Below, piece by piece: positions 53,613 to 63,860 of a DNA stretch of 64,000 nucleotides. Position numbers and translations under genes: made by a program. How positions within the stretch are numbered: the first letter of the stretch is position 1; every line of letters starts with the position of its first letter. Origin of the DNA: Achatina immaculata (lineage: Eukaryota > Mollusca > Gastropoda > Stylommatophora > Achatinidae); NCBI GenBank assembly GCA_009760885.1, contig CM019703.1:13500459-13564458 (forward strand). Direction: 5' to 3'. Under the pieces are notes generated by a model. That model was given only the letters and a program-made list of their open reading frames with translations. It was not told where the DNA came from and made no database searches.

Positions 53613-54336
53613 GAATAATTCTCAACAACTGGGACAAGGAAGACATTTGAGATGTAGGAGAAATATAACTGCAGTCGAAATGTGTTTAACAGAGTATCGA
53701 AAGTGGTACGCTTCTTGATCCAGCAGTGTCTCATGTCATATATATGGACAAAATATGGAAAAGATCTGATAAGGAGCAATATTATTATTTACTATGCACA
53801 GTGATCAAAACGTGATAGCTGTAGAAAGTGGGAGCGAGAGGATTCGTAGCAACATCAGCATAGACCTATGTAAGCAACTGGGCATAAAAGGGACAAGCAA
53901 GAGCAAGGGCATTGAAAAGCCTTTCAGAAACAGCAGAAAAGGCCTCATGCTGGCTGTGAAGTATGCGAAACAAGCATTAAGAACTTAAAATAATTTCATT
54001 TCTCACATCTTATACGGGTCCTGCTTAGTTGAACGGGACGGGACAAAGTAATAACAAACAAATAAACAAAAATTCACACGACCTCTGGGAGTCATGACCC
54101 AGAGAGACCCACCCCTACTCCACTTAGAGTGTCAGGAGTTCAGTAGGGCCGAAACACTCGTCTGAGGGGACTGCCTCCTCTGATGATCTGAAGACGCTTT
54201 GTGATGCTGTTCCGCTCTCTACAGTACAGAGTTTCCTGCATACGGCGGTAAACATCCTCACAGCTTTAGAAGACAGCAAAATTAATAACTTAAATGATAG
54301 ACCGATAAATTAAGTTTTCCTTATTAATTAAAAGAA
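53613..54336. other. no gene assigned
   Basis: A 64-codon plus frame (53794-53988, CKQLGIKGTSKSKGIEKPF) lacks any known motif and splice context. Nothing else is seen. Confidence 0.35.
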
Positions 54337-54337
54337 A

Positions 54338-54450
54338 GCGAATGTGATCAAAGGAGCCTGATGTGGTCAAAGGAGGCTGATGTGGTCAAAGGAGCCTGAT
54401 GTGGTCAAAGGAGGCTGATGTGGTCAAAGGAGCCTGATGTGGTCAGGAAC
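54338..54450 (+). repeat. 19-bp minisatellite, about 6 copies
   Basis: Unit GATGTGGTCAAAGGAGCCT with GGAGGCT variants alternating, so a 38-bp higher-order unit. Confidence 0.94.
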
Positions 54451-55372
54451 TCGTATTTGGGCTATCCTACGGGTATACCATTAAATTTGACCAATCAGGG
54501 AACCCTCGCCTCTAAAGTGAACAATAGGTAAATGTAATGCATAATATGAATACACAATATGAAGATGGAAGGTGGTGGAGTTTAAAAACAGCCCTTCATG
54601 TTCTGAAGATATTCATTAGTTAGAAATACAGGTTATCAAACTATGAACTGTTGGACCTTTATCTCTTAGCCCAAAATTGAATCCTCTTCTCTTCCCCCCC
54701 CCCCCCCCCCGGTTGAGCTTTCAGAAAAGATCTTTCACCCGCAAGATTTGATAGCTCTTTAGCTTTTCATTTCCAGCCTCTTTATGCACAGTCCTAAACT
54801 CCATCAAAGATGAACATTATCAAGATTGTTGGAGAGATGGCATCATGACTTTTCAGGGAATTTAGCAATTAACCAATCCTTCAGCTCCCCCATGGGCAAT
54901 CTTTCGATGCTTTTGGAGAAAAACGCTGGTTCCGACAACTCCCCGTTGTTTGAAATGCGCTGACCTAATAAACAAACATAATAAACTGTTCCTCGATGGT
55001 ACTATTAATAACTTGTAATATCTATTTGTCATGTAATAAACGTGATAAAGATGGTAACTAGTTCTGGACGTTTGCATGTTACTTTATACATGTAAACCAA
55101 CACACTGACCACATACACAGTTCATGTATGTGTGTAGTGTACAGATATTGTTGCAGTTAATAGTTACAAATTGTCGTAATTAAAAATTCATGATAATTTG
55201 ATATTTGTAATAATAATTTATAATTTGAACTTAATAGTTTTATAGACAACTGTGATTTTGATACTGTGGTAGTTTCGAACGAAATTGTCTGGCGATCTGT
55301 TCTATACACATTGATTTTTAGCATATTTTTAAAAAAAACTCTGTTGTACAGCGAAAACATAATGAGAAATAG
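54451..55372. other. no gene seen; poly-C run
   Basis: Poly-C at 54695-54711. No element or exon recognised. Confidence 0.4.
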
Positions 55373-55374
55373 AG

Positions 55375-56190
55375 AGCTTGCCAGGAATATCAATTGGCGG
55401 GTACAACCGTAACAACTTAAGATATGCAGACGACACAGTTCTGATTGCTAAAATTGAAGGGGAGCTGCAAGCTCTTCTGGACATCGTGGTTCGTGAAAGT
55501 AAAAGTAAAGGTCTCTGTCTGAATAAAAAGAAGACTGAAGTGATGGTCATCTCAAAGAAAAGAATACCACCAAAATGTAGCATTACCATTGATGGCACAG
55601 AACTGAAACAAGTTGATAGATTGAAGTATTTAGGAACAATTATAACAGCTGATGGGAAATGTCACAACGAAATAAAAAGCAGACATGCTCAGGCCAAGTC
55701 GGCATTCCAGAAAATGAGAAACATCTTGTGCAGCAGATCCATATCAATGGAAACAAGATTCCGAGCACTTAAATGTTACATTGAGCCAATTTTGTTTTAT
55801 GGATGTGATGCATGGCCCATGAATAAGAGAGTACAGCGAGAAATGGAGGCCATGGAAATGTGGTTCATAAGAAGGATGTTGAAGGTACCATGGACAGCTA
55901 AGAAAACCAACGAAGAAGTCTTAAGTGAGGCTGGAGTTAAAAGTCAAATTACAGCAAAGATCAGAGGCAGATAAGCAAGATTTGTAGGACATTTTCTGAG
56001 AAGAAAAAAACTGTGGCATCTGGAAAAATTGAGGGAAGAAGACACAGAGGAAGACAGAGGGAGAAGTTACTGGATGGGCTGTCAGTGTGGCTGGGAAGAA
56101 AGTCACCAGGAGATCTCATAATCAAGTCTAAAGACAGGGACTTGTGGAGAGAAATGATCACCTATGCCACGCGGCACGGCACTTAATTGA
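55375..56190 (+). pseudogene. LINE family B, plus-strand copy
   Basis: 5'-truncated copy starting just before motif C. The 198-codon frame reads ISIGGYNRNNLRYADDTVLI (catalytic Y-A-D-D intact), KKTEVMVISKKRIPPKCS, LKQVDRLKYLGTIITADG, SISMETRFRALKCYIEPIL, FYGCDAWPMNKRVQREME and MWFIRRMLKVPWTAKKTN. A stop in place of a sense codon at 55972 (RGR then ARFVGHFLRRKK) and a later frameshift end it. The 3' terminus is CGGCACGGCACTTAATTGAT, a GATT-type tail. Motifs A and B are missing. Confidence 0.9.
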
Positions 56191-56336
56191 TTGATCTGAG
56201 TAATGTGTATGATAGCGTGACTTTCAGGAACAGCGAATCAGAGTAATGTGTATGACAGTGTGACTTTCAGGAATAGCGAATCAGAGTAATGTATATGATA
56301 GCGTGACTTTCAGAAACAGCGAATTAGAGTACTGTG
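56191..56336 (+). repeat. 43-bp minisatellite, left part
   Basis: About 3.3 copies of a unit containing AGTAATGTGTATGACAGTGT then GACTTTCAGGAA. The array is split by the retroposon at 56337-57808 and resumes after it. Confidence 0.93.
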
Positions 56337-57808
56337 TGGTTCTAAGGACTGTAAATGCGTCTCAAACAGCCTCTGGCAGTCAAGTCCAGCTCCTGGCCTT
56401 CCCGTGGCAGAACTGTTTAAACTGACAGGAGAAGGGGCGAGGGCGAATATCTGGCGCCTGAAAATCAGATACTTAGGGTAGATGAGTGGCACGTTTGGTA
56501 GCTCATCTGCCACTGTTGGCGAGATTTTTCAACTGCTGTGCGTGGAGCGGTGCTCCTCCCGGCCAATGAAGAAAGGTGCAAATGGGGTTGCCGCGCAGCA
56601 TCACTGCGGAAAAGGTGATAGAAGGATAAAGCGAAGCAAACAGTCAAATCACGGCACCTCTGGTCTGGAGGTCGGCCACGTCCTGAGTGCAATCCTATCG
56701 GGTGAAATGCATGAACCGGCTTGTCCCAGAGGTTAAGACACTGCTGGCGAGACTCTTCAAATGCCGCGCGTGGAGCGAAGCTCCTCCCGGTCAAGGAAGA
56801 AATGCGGAAAAGAAATAAAGGTTGCTGTGCGGTGCCGATGGGAAAGGTGGTGGAAAGGATAAAGTTAAGTTTAATCGGTATGTCCAGTAGTATCGCTACG
56901 AGAGCTATACATACCACGGCACCTCTGCTCTAGAGGCCGGCCACGTCCGAAATACACCTACACTGGTGAAATATGCCTAAACCGGCACACACCAGGGGTG
57001 GAACTTGATGGTTAGACATGTCATGCCACCTCCGCTCTAGAGGTCGGTCACGCCTGATATACACCCATACTGGTGAATTTTGCCTAAACCGGCTCACACC
57101 AGGGGTGAATCTTGAAGGCTATGCATGTCATAGTACCTCTGCTCTAGAGGTCGGTCACGTCCCAAACACGCCCATACTGGGATAATATGCCTAAACCGGC
57201 TCAACCCAGGGGTGGAAGTCACTAGTGGCTAGGATTCGTCCTCCTGGACAAAAGCTCCATCCTGGTCACAACTAGGAAGGGTAGCGGCCACGACCGCAAA
57301 ATGCTGAAGTCGGAGACACTGGACCAGGGAAGTCTAGATAGGCAACCACCTCTCACCCGGCGGGGATGTTTGCGTATCCTAATCACGCTGAGGTTTTCCG
57401 GTGAGAAAGTCCAACTCTGGACTGGATGGGCAACCACCTCTCACCCGGCGGTGATACACGGGTATCTCAAAATACGTCGAGGTTTTCCGGTGAGAAGGTC
57501 CAACTCTGGCCTGGGTGGGCTACCGCCTCTCACCCAGCGGGGATGCACTGATATCTTAACACGTCGAGGTCTTCCGGTGAGAAAGTCCAACCCTAGACTA
57601 AACTGGTGCAATGAAAACCACGGTGTCATGCAATCCCGCTTCTGAGACCCACCAAGAGTACAGGCTAAAGCCCTGTGATACTCTGAACCCCTTGTGGTCC
57701 TTTCGGGGACCACACAGGAGACCACGGGACCTAATGAGGACCACAGGCGTAAATTCAGTAGGATCACAGTGCGGTTTTGGTGGTAGAAGCGAACGAAGAA
57801 GAAGAAGA
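56337..57808 (+). mobile_element. 1.47 kb non-autonomous retroposon
   Basis: An insertion inside a minisatellite, flanked by perfect 11-bp direct repeats AGAGTACTGTG (56326-56336 and 57809-57819) and ending in a (GAAG)n tail (57793-57808): marks of target-primed retrotransposition. It is GC-rich against its surroundings. Inside are tandem units of about 115 bp (56640-57190, core CTCTGCTCTAGAGGTCGG and GCCTAAACCGGCTCA) and of about 90 bp (57345-57600, core GAGGTTTTCCGGTGAGAAAG). A unique 3' part follows. No reverse transcriptase is encoded. I do not recognise the family. Confidence 0.8.
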
Positions 57809-57819
57809 AGAGTACTGTG

Positions 57820-57905
57820 CATGACAATGTAACTTTCAGGAACAGCGAATCAAAGTAATGTGTATGACAGTGTGACTTTCAGAAACAGCCAATCAAAATA
57901 CTGTC
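57820..57905 (+). repeat. 43-bp minisatellite, right part
   Basis: About two more copies of the 56191-56336 unit, after the target-site duplication at 57809-57819. Confidence 0.93.
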
Positions 57906-58008
57906 CACTCTATGTGTTGCTCCCAGTTATTGGTCGTCGTACCTTTCGGGGAGGGGGGTGGGGGTGTGATGGAATCTCGTTTTCGGGTTCCTCTGGGTCC
58001 TCACTCAA

Positions 58009-58500
58009 AGCCAGCAGACCACCCACTCATCATCCCAACTTGGCTGTGGTACAGCATCATGATGGGGACTCCAGCAGACCACCCACTCATCATCCCAACT
58101 TGGCTGTGGTACAGCATCATGATGGGGACTCCAGCAGACCACCCACTCATCATCCCAACTTGGCTGTGGTACAGCATCATGATGGGGACTCCAGCAGACC
58201 ACCCCTCATCATCCCAACTTGGCTGTGGTACAGCATCATGATGGGGACTCCAGCAGACCACCCACTCATCATCCCAACTTGGCTGTGGTACAGCATCATG
58301 ATGGGGACTCCAGCAGACCACCCACTCATCATCCCAACTTGGCTCTGGTACAGCATCATGATGGGGACTCCAGCAGACCACCCACTCATCATCCCAACTT
58401 GGCTGTGGTACAACATCATGATGGGAACTCCAGCAGACCACCCACTCATCATCCCAACTTGGCTGTGGTACAGCATCATGATGGGGACTCCAGCAAAAGG
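58009..58500 (+). repeat. 60-bp minisatellite, 8 copies
   Basis: Unit contains CCAGCAGACCACCCACTCAT then CATCCCAACTTGGCTGTGG. Copies differ by only a few bases; the fourth has a one-base deletion at about 58204 that shifts all frames. Long open frames on both strands are artefacts. Confidence 0.97.
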
Positions 58501-59512
58501 ACAGCAGATCGGATATCCAAGAAGAAGAAGAAGAAATACACCTGTCACAGTTTTCATACTCGTATTTGTTCTGACCCCCAGCCCCCCACACTCCTTCCTC
58601 CGCCTCCCCCCACCCATGTTTTTTTCAGCATTTACTTAATTATTTTACCACAACCAACAAAGTTGTGTTGGCTTCGTGTACCGTTATTTTCCAGTGTGCC
58701 GAGTATCCAACTTATTAATTCTCTCTCTTTTTGTGTGCGCTAATCTAGACAAAATTATCCAAACAGTCTAATTTACCGGCATAGCTTTGTCTGAAATATA
58801 TAATTACTGCGGATATAATGGCCAGCGTCAATAATAAGAAAAAAGACCGACGCAGAACAAGAATGGAAAGGTTCAGTTGCTGTGATATTCTTCTGAGATA
58901 TAAAATATTAGGGAGTATTTTCTGAAAATGACGTATTTAATGTCGACATTTTTAAAGTGCAACCCACCCCACCCCGCGCCTCTTTCCTCCCCTCCCTCAC
59001 ATGTAGTAAATGCTACATTTAAACATCCTATACGAAAGGGGGAAAAAGTTTGATGTGGTATTATGTATCACATAGGCACCCGTGTAACCTATTAACTACT
59101 TCGGCACTTAGCAGCACATGTGCTGCCGAGTCATGAGGAGAGTCACACGCAAAGTGTTGCATTTAATGTCAAATTACCGCTCCGGGTTTGTCACATTACT
59201 CCGAGCTAATGTGCGTACTGGTTCACTGGCTCTTGTAAGTACTCATTCACAGATTTTTTTAAACGTAAAATTCTAGGTTAATTTACGTGATCCTCGCATT
59301 TATGAATCACGATAATGGATGCATAGAAATTAAACAAATCTTAGACCTCGTGTTTGTTGTGTACCGTCAGCGCGACTTTGATTCTGCAGAGCTCCAAAAT
59401 TTGCTACATAACAAAACATCAAGAGTTTGCTTTGCACTGTATAGAATGCCTGTTTCCGGGCTCTTTCTAAACATTTATGATACCATGTAAGCATAGATTT
59501 ATCACTTGGAGC
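58501..59512. other. no gene assigned
   Basis: Contains (GAA)n at 58526-58540, C-rich tracts, and a perfect 16-bp palindrome GCAGCACATGTGCTGC at 59111-59126. The 67-codon frame at 59287 has no known motif. Confidence 0.35.
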
Positions 59513-59515
59513 TGG

Positions 59516-59579
59516 GAGCCGCGTTAGCGCAGTGGATTAGGCACTCGCTTACCTACCACGCCACTCGGGTTTTAGAACC
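59516..59579 (+). mobile_element. tRNA-like SINE head
   Basis: GCCGCGTTAGCGCAGTGGAT (A-box) and CGGGTTTTAGAACC (B-box) at tRNA-like spacing, then an abrupt switch to mariner sequence. It lacks a SINE body. Confidence 0.6.
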
Positions 59580-60480
59580 GCCTTCAGAATCCATGACATT
59601 ATAATGGAGGATTGACAACTAACTGAGCGGTACATTGCCACTGAGTTGGACATCTCCCAGGAACGTGTTCATGCCATTATTCACAATGAACTTCAAATGA
59701 CAAAGGTCTCTGATCGATGGGTCCCGAAACTTCTTGGAACTGATCACAAACGACAGTGTTTCAACATGTCAAGAGACAATCTTAGCCATTTTTTTGCCGA
59801 TCTTAAAGGTTTCTTCAGGAGTTTGTAACTATTCATAGTTTGTAACTTGGGTTCATCATTTTAAACCAGAAACCAAAGAACAGTCAAAGCAATGGAAACA
59901 TGGATCCCAACCTCCAAATTAAGCAAGCGTGGTTCTGTCTGCAGACAAAGTGATGGCTTCCATCTTTTCGGATTCTGAAGGTGTGCTATTACTAGACTAT
60001 CTTCAAAAGGGCAGAACGGTCACCGGGGCCTATTACGCTAATCTTGTGAAGCAACTGCGTGTCAAACTGAAGGAAAAGGGTCGAGGGAAATTGACGAGAG
60101 GAGTCATCTGTCAGCAAGACAATGCTCCAGTTCACAAGTCGGCGGTGGCAATGGCTGCCATTCATGAATGTGACTTCCAGCTTCTTGAACATCCTCCTTA
60201 TTCCCCAGATTTGGCCCCTTCAGAGTATTATCTATTTACCAAACTCAAAAAGGAGCTCAGTGGTCACAAATATGCTTCAGATGATGACGTCATTCATGCT
60301 ATAGACCACTTTCTACTGGCACAAGATGCTGACTTTTACAAAGAAGGGATCCGTGTGCTCCAGGATCGCTGGACTAAGTGCATAAACTTGCAAAAGCACT
60401 ATGTTGCGAAATAACCCCAAAAAGTTGTCCACAAATAATCCGTTGTACCTTATGCCGAGAACTTATCAATCACCCCTCGT
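59580..60480 (+). mobile_element. mariner element copy 2, 5'-truncated
   Basis: Same family as 29484-30690. The first 395 bases are replaced by the SINE head. The right terminal repeat is well preserved (CCGAGAACTTATCAATCACC, ending 60478) and a TA follows at 60481-60482, matching the mariner target. Confidence 0.9.
59590..60414 (+). pseudogene. mariner transposase relic, copy 2
   Basis: The catalytic half is mostly readable. RWVPKLLGTDHKRQ is kept, but the first catalytic Asp is lost in a rearranged stretch near 59830 with stops. An open 161-codon frame (59929-60414) has LLDYLQKGRTVTGAYYANL, CQQDNAPVHKSAVAMAA (second Asp) and YSPDLAPSEYYLF, where the third catalytic residue is Glu instead of the Asp seen in copy 1. 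It ends NLQKHYVAK, the normal C-terminus missing from copy 1. The spacing between the second and third acidic residues is 34, as expected for mariner. Confidence 0.9.
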
Positions 60481-61075
60481 AAATGAGTACCAGGGTTAAC
60501 GCTCTGGGAATGAGGCCGCTAGCTACGGAGTTCGTGCTGGTGACGACACTAGTCGGCAGTTTCTGGTCACTTGCGACTAGGCAGCGGGGAGCTCTTATGG
60601 TTTGACAGTGTGCAGATGACTGGTTTACAGCAATAACGTTTACTTTTATTACTTTATAGCCTCTTTCTTATCGGTTCTAACTCAGAACTTTCTCGGCAAA
60701 CTTTTAACGGATTCCCTTACTGCAAACTACACGGGAACTACATCATTTCCTACATTGAAGCATGGTACTAAGAGTTTGTCATACCCCCCCCCCCCCCTTC
60801 TCCCGCTAATTACTTACTACTCTGCGGGTACCGCTCCTGTTGGCAGCGATCTTGCATTACAACTTGAGAACTGAAGAATTTCTCTAACGACTATAACGAG
60901 GTTTCCGGTTTAAACATATCGGAAATACTTATTGCGTCTTCATGTTTCTGATAATCCGCAGAATGCATACATTTGCTACAGAAAAAAAAATATACGCTTC
61001 TTTGTTGCCTTTTTTTTCTGAGCATTACAGTAATTCCGATAGAGCAAAGTGTTGTTTGGTTAACTTTAAAAAAAA
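60481..61075. other. no gene seen; poly-C run
   Basis: Poly-C at 60786-60797. The segment CTAGCTACGGAGTTC at 60519 resembles one near 7840. No coding motif. Confidence 0.35.
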
Positions 61076-61715
61076 TGCAAAGGACTTTAGACGTGAGAGA
61101 AAGAGAAATAATCAAAGAGGACTTTAGACGTGAAAGAAAGAGAAATAGTCAAAGAGGACTTTAGACGTGAAAGAAAGAGAAATAGTCAAAGAGGACTTTA
61201 GACGTGAAAGAACGAGAAATAGTCAAAGAGGATTTTTGACGTGAAAGAAAGAGAAATAGTCAAAGAGGATTTTAGACGTGAAAGAAAGAGAAATAGTCAA
61301 AGAGGATTTTAGACGTGAAAGAAAGAGAAATAGTCAAAGAGGATTTTAGACGTGAAAGAAAGAGAAATAGTCAAAGAGGATTTTAGACTTGAAAGAAAGA
61401 GAAATAGTCAAAGAGGATTTTAGACGTGAGAGAAAGAGAAACAGTCAAAGAAGACTTTAGACGTGAGAGAAAGAGAAACAGTCAAAGAAGACTTTAGACG
61501 TGAGAGAAAGAGAAACAGTCAAAGAAGACTTTAGACGTGAGAGAAAGAGAAACTTTAGACGTGAGAGAAAGAGAAACAGTCAAAGAGGACTTTAGACGTG
61601 AGAGAAAGAGAAGGACGTGAGAGAAAGAGAAGTAGTCAAAGAGGACTTTAGACGTGAAAGAAAAATAAATAGTCAAAGAGGACTTTAGACTTGAAAGGAA
61701 GAGAAATAGTCAAAG
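61076..61715 (+). repeat. 37-bp minisatellite, about 16 copies
   Basis: Unit contains GAGGACTTTAGACGTGAGAG then AAAGAGAAATAGTCAAA. A few units are shortened. The unit resembles the inverted 3' part of the SINE-like fragment at 11628 (TCTCTCACAC region). Confidence 0.95.
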
Positions 61716-61739
61716 AATGACCATTGCTTGAACCGCGGG

Positions 61740-61960
61740 TTCCAGATGGACGAGCGGTCCGACTGACAGTTATTCTTCTTCGTTTTTTTTTTCCTCTCTC
61801 GCGTCAACAAGTCATTTCGATGCTAACCGCGCGACGCATTAAAAAGGTAAAGGTAATCCTGCCATGCCTTAGAGCCACATAGGGATATGGTGTTAGTGCC
61901 CATATTTTCCTTGACCTGTCACGCTTTGCACTGTCATTTTCCTGCGGGAAAGCCCACGTT
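61740..61960 (-). mobile_element. SINE 3' part, minus strand
   Basis: Minus-strand reading gives GGTCAAGGAAAATATGGGCA, CTAACACCATATCCC and GGATTACCTTTACCTTTT, matching the 3' part of the element at 48225-48385 (GGTCATGGAAAATAGGGACC, CTAACACCGTATTCC, GGGATTTTTACCTTT). The tRNA-like head is not present. Confidence 0.6.
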
Positions 61961-62536
61961 GTTTCCTATTTTCACTCATCTCTCATCTACTCACAATCAT
62001 TTTGACCTATGTTGATCAAGAGATAATTTGTTTCTAGGGTCCACTAGCAGAGAGAAAACGGGCCGAGGCGTGAATCGAAATGCTGTATAAATATTCAGTA
62101 TCATGGTTTATTCCTGCATACAGTCGCTGGGAAAAATGTCTCCATGTTGCTATGGAGTCATAGGAGTGTTTGCAGCCCAGCGTCACAAGCCAACTGGTTT
62201 CAGAAGCGTTAGTTTCGAGTAGGCGGTTATATTCCTTTACAAGTATAACCACACGGCTCTTGCCAGATCGATAGCCAGTAACGGAGAAGAACTATACAAA
62301 TATACGATTCCTGAAAATGACATGTTATTATTGATAAAACAGTTCGTATATATGGCTTTTATACAGAAGTAATAAATTATGGTGCTTCAGAAAACAAACT
62401 TTTATTATGAAATTCAACAGGGTTTCTCACCCCTTTTTCTGCCCATGACCCACTTCCAGTTGTATTTAAATTGTCTCTACCAATTTAGTTTAAAAGTTCA
62501 GTTTCTCTTTTTTTTTTTTTTTGAGGAATTGGAAGC
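61961..62536. other. no gene seen
   Basis: A hAT-like terminus CAGGGTTTCTCACCCC occurs at 62418 but no partner end was found. T tract at 62509-62522. Confidence 0.35.
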
Positions 62537-62912
62537 ATGGATAAGAGTGATGGAAGTACCACTGTATCATAGATAAGAGTACTGGAAGTACCACTGTATC
62601 ATGGATAAAAGTACCGGGAATATCACTGTATCATGGATAATAGTACCAGGAGCACGTACCACTGTATCATGGATAAGGTAATCAGGAGTACCACTATATC
62701 ATGGGTAAGATTATCAAGAGTACCGCTGTATTATGGATAAGATTACCAGGAGTACGTACCACTGTATCATGGATAAGGTAATCAGGAGTACTGTTGTATC
62801 ATGGATAAGAGTACCAGGAGTACCATATCATTGTGTCACGGATAAGAGTACCAGGAATACAAATGTATCATGGATAAGAGTATCAGGAATACCATTGTAT
62901 CCCATGATCGGT
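62537..62912 (+). repeat. 32-bp minisatellite, about 12 copies
   Basis: Core GATAAGAGTACCAGGAGTAC then CACTGTATCATG, with unit lengths of 27 to 38 bp. Confidence 0.93.
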
Positions 62913-62994
62913 CAAGTGAACCTCGTCACGCTCTACTTCCTCTTCCTGATGAAGACACCGCCGTGATTACTCCACTCTGACCAAAAACGAGTGC

Positions 62995-63025
62995 CCCGCA
63001 TGGCGGTGGAGCTTGTTAAGAAGCC
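62995..63025 (+). mobile_element. R retroposon scrap
   Basis: ATGGCGGTGGAGCTTGTTAA corresponds to the GTGGTGGAGTCTGTTAAAGA block of R in plus orientation, just before the minus-oriented copy at 63060. Confidence 0.4.
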
Positions 63026-63059
63026 TAGTGCGTAGATAATTTCAGTGATTCTTCTTCTT

Positions 63060-63410
63060 CTTCAGTCTCCCTGGAACTGAGAGAAGATGTTCTTGACAGC
63101 CGATGCTGTGGAGGTTTTGAGGCACAGAAACATCGTGTTGGCTTCGGGCGGGGGGGGGGGGGGGGGGGCGCGGGAGAGCGAGTCATGGCATCCATTTTTT
63201 TCAGTCCTTCAATGCAGCCAAAAAGCAAGGAGGGGAGGAGGGTATGCAATACTTCTTTCGCAGACTTCACCACCACGAGGAGTATGGCGATCCATGTCCC
63301 GTTTACCAGAAAGCCTGTTACTAGGGGGTGCCAAAGAAGAGGTAAAACAGGGTAGCTGTGGATCGGCAGCCCCGTCAGTTATGGGTGGCTGTTTGCCCAA
63401 AAGAACAGAG
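63060..63410 (-). mobile_element. R retroposon copy
   Basis: Tail appears as TTCTTCTTCTTCTTCAG at 63050-63065, so minus orientation. Shared blocks are CAGCCGATGCTGTGGAGGTT (63098) and CACCACGAGGAGTATGGCGA. A poly-G run at 63150-63168 interrupts it. Confidence 0.78.
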
Positions 63411-63452
63411 TCTTTATGCACCTACCGACCGATAATTTGGAACAAGATCCTC

Positions 63453-63592
63453 AAAGCTGTATCATCTGCCAAGATCTTCATAGCAGTATCATCTGCCAAG
63501 ATCTTCATAGCAGTATCATCTGCCAAGATCTTCATAGCAGTATCATCTGCCAAGATCTTCATAGCAGTATCATCTGCCAAGATATTCAGATC
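63453..63592 (+). repeat. 27-bp minisatellite, 5 copies
   Basis: Unit contains TGCCAAGATCTTCATAGCAG then TATCATC; copies are nearly identical. It adjoins the end of the R copy. Confidence 0.96.
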
Positions 63593-63644
63593 CGTGAATA
63601 CAAGGAGACACAAAAACACGGCGATTGAAGGAGATTCTTTATAC

Positions 63645-63860
63645 CAGTGTATCCCAACGTGGGGCGTACGCCCCGCAAATGGGCAATTTGAATATTATTG
63701 GGGGTAGGGGAGGCAATTAGTATACATTTATATTATACTTTCTCAGACCTTGTTTGACTATTATGCTGCGGGGTGGGGGGATGGGAGTGGAGTATGGGGT
63801 GCATCAACATCTTTGAGACTTTGAGGTGGGGCATGATCCAAGAAAGTGTGGAAAACACTG
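63645..63860. mobile_element. hAT-type MITE, 216 bp
   Basis: The left end CAGTGTATCCCAACGTGG and the right end, read inward, CAGTGTTTTCCACACTTT form a hAT-like inverted repeat. Flanking 8-mers are CTTTATAC (63637-63644) and CTTTTACA (63861-63868), a decayed duplication. No coding content. Confidence 0.7.

Noticed and set aside
57860..58743. Long frames on both strands over the 60-bp array
   Set aside because: By-products of a 60-bp tandem unit; they shift at the one-base deletion near 58204.
59111..59126. 16-bp palindrome GCAGCACATGTGCTGC as an operator or E-box site
   Set aside because: It holds a CACATGTG-like core but stands alone with no gene nearby; a single palindrome of this size is not enough.
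62418..62440. hAT element starting CAGGGTTTCTCACCCC
   Set aside because: No matching second end or 8-bp duplication was found within the window.
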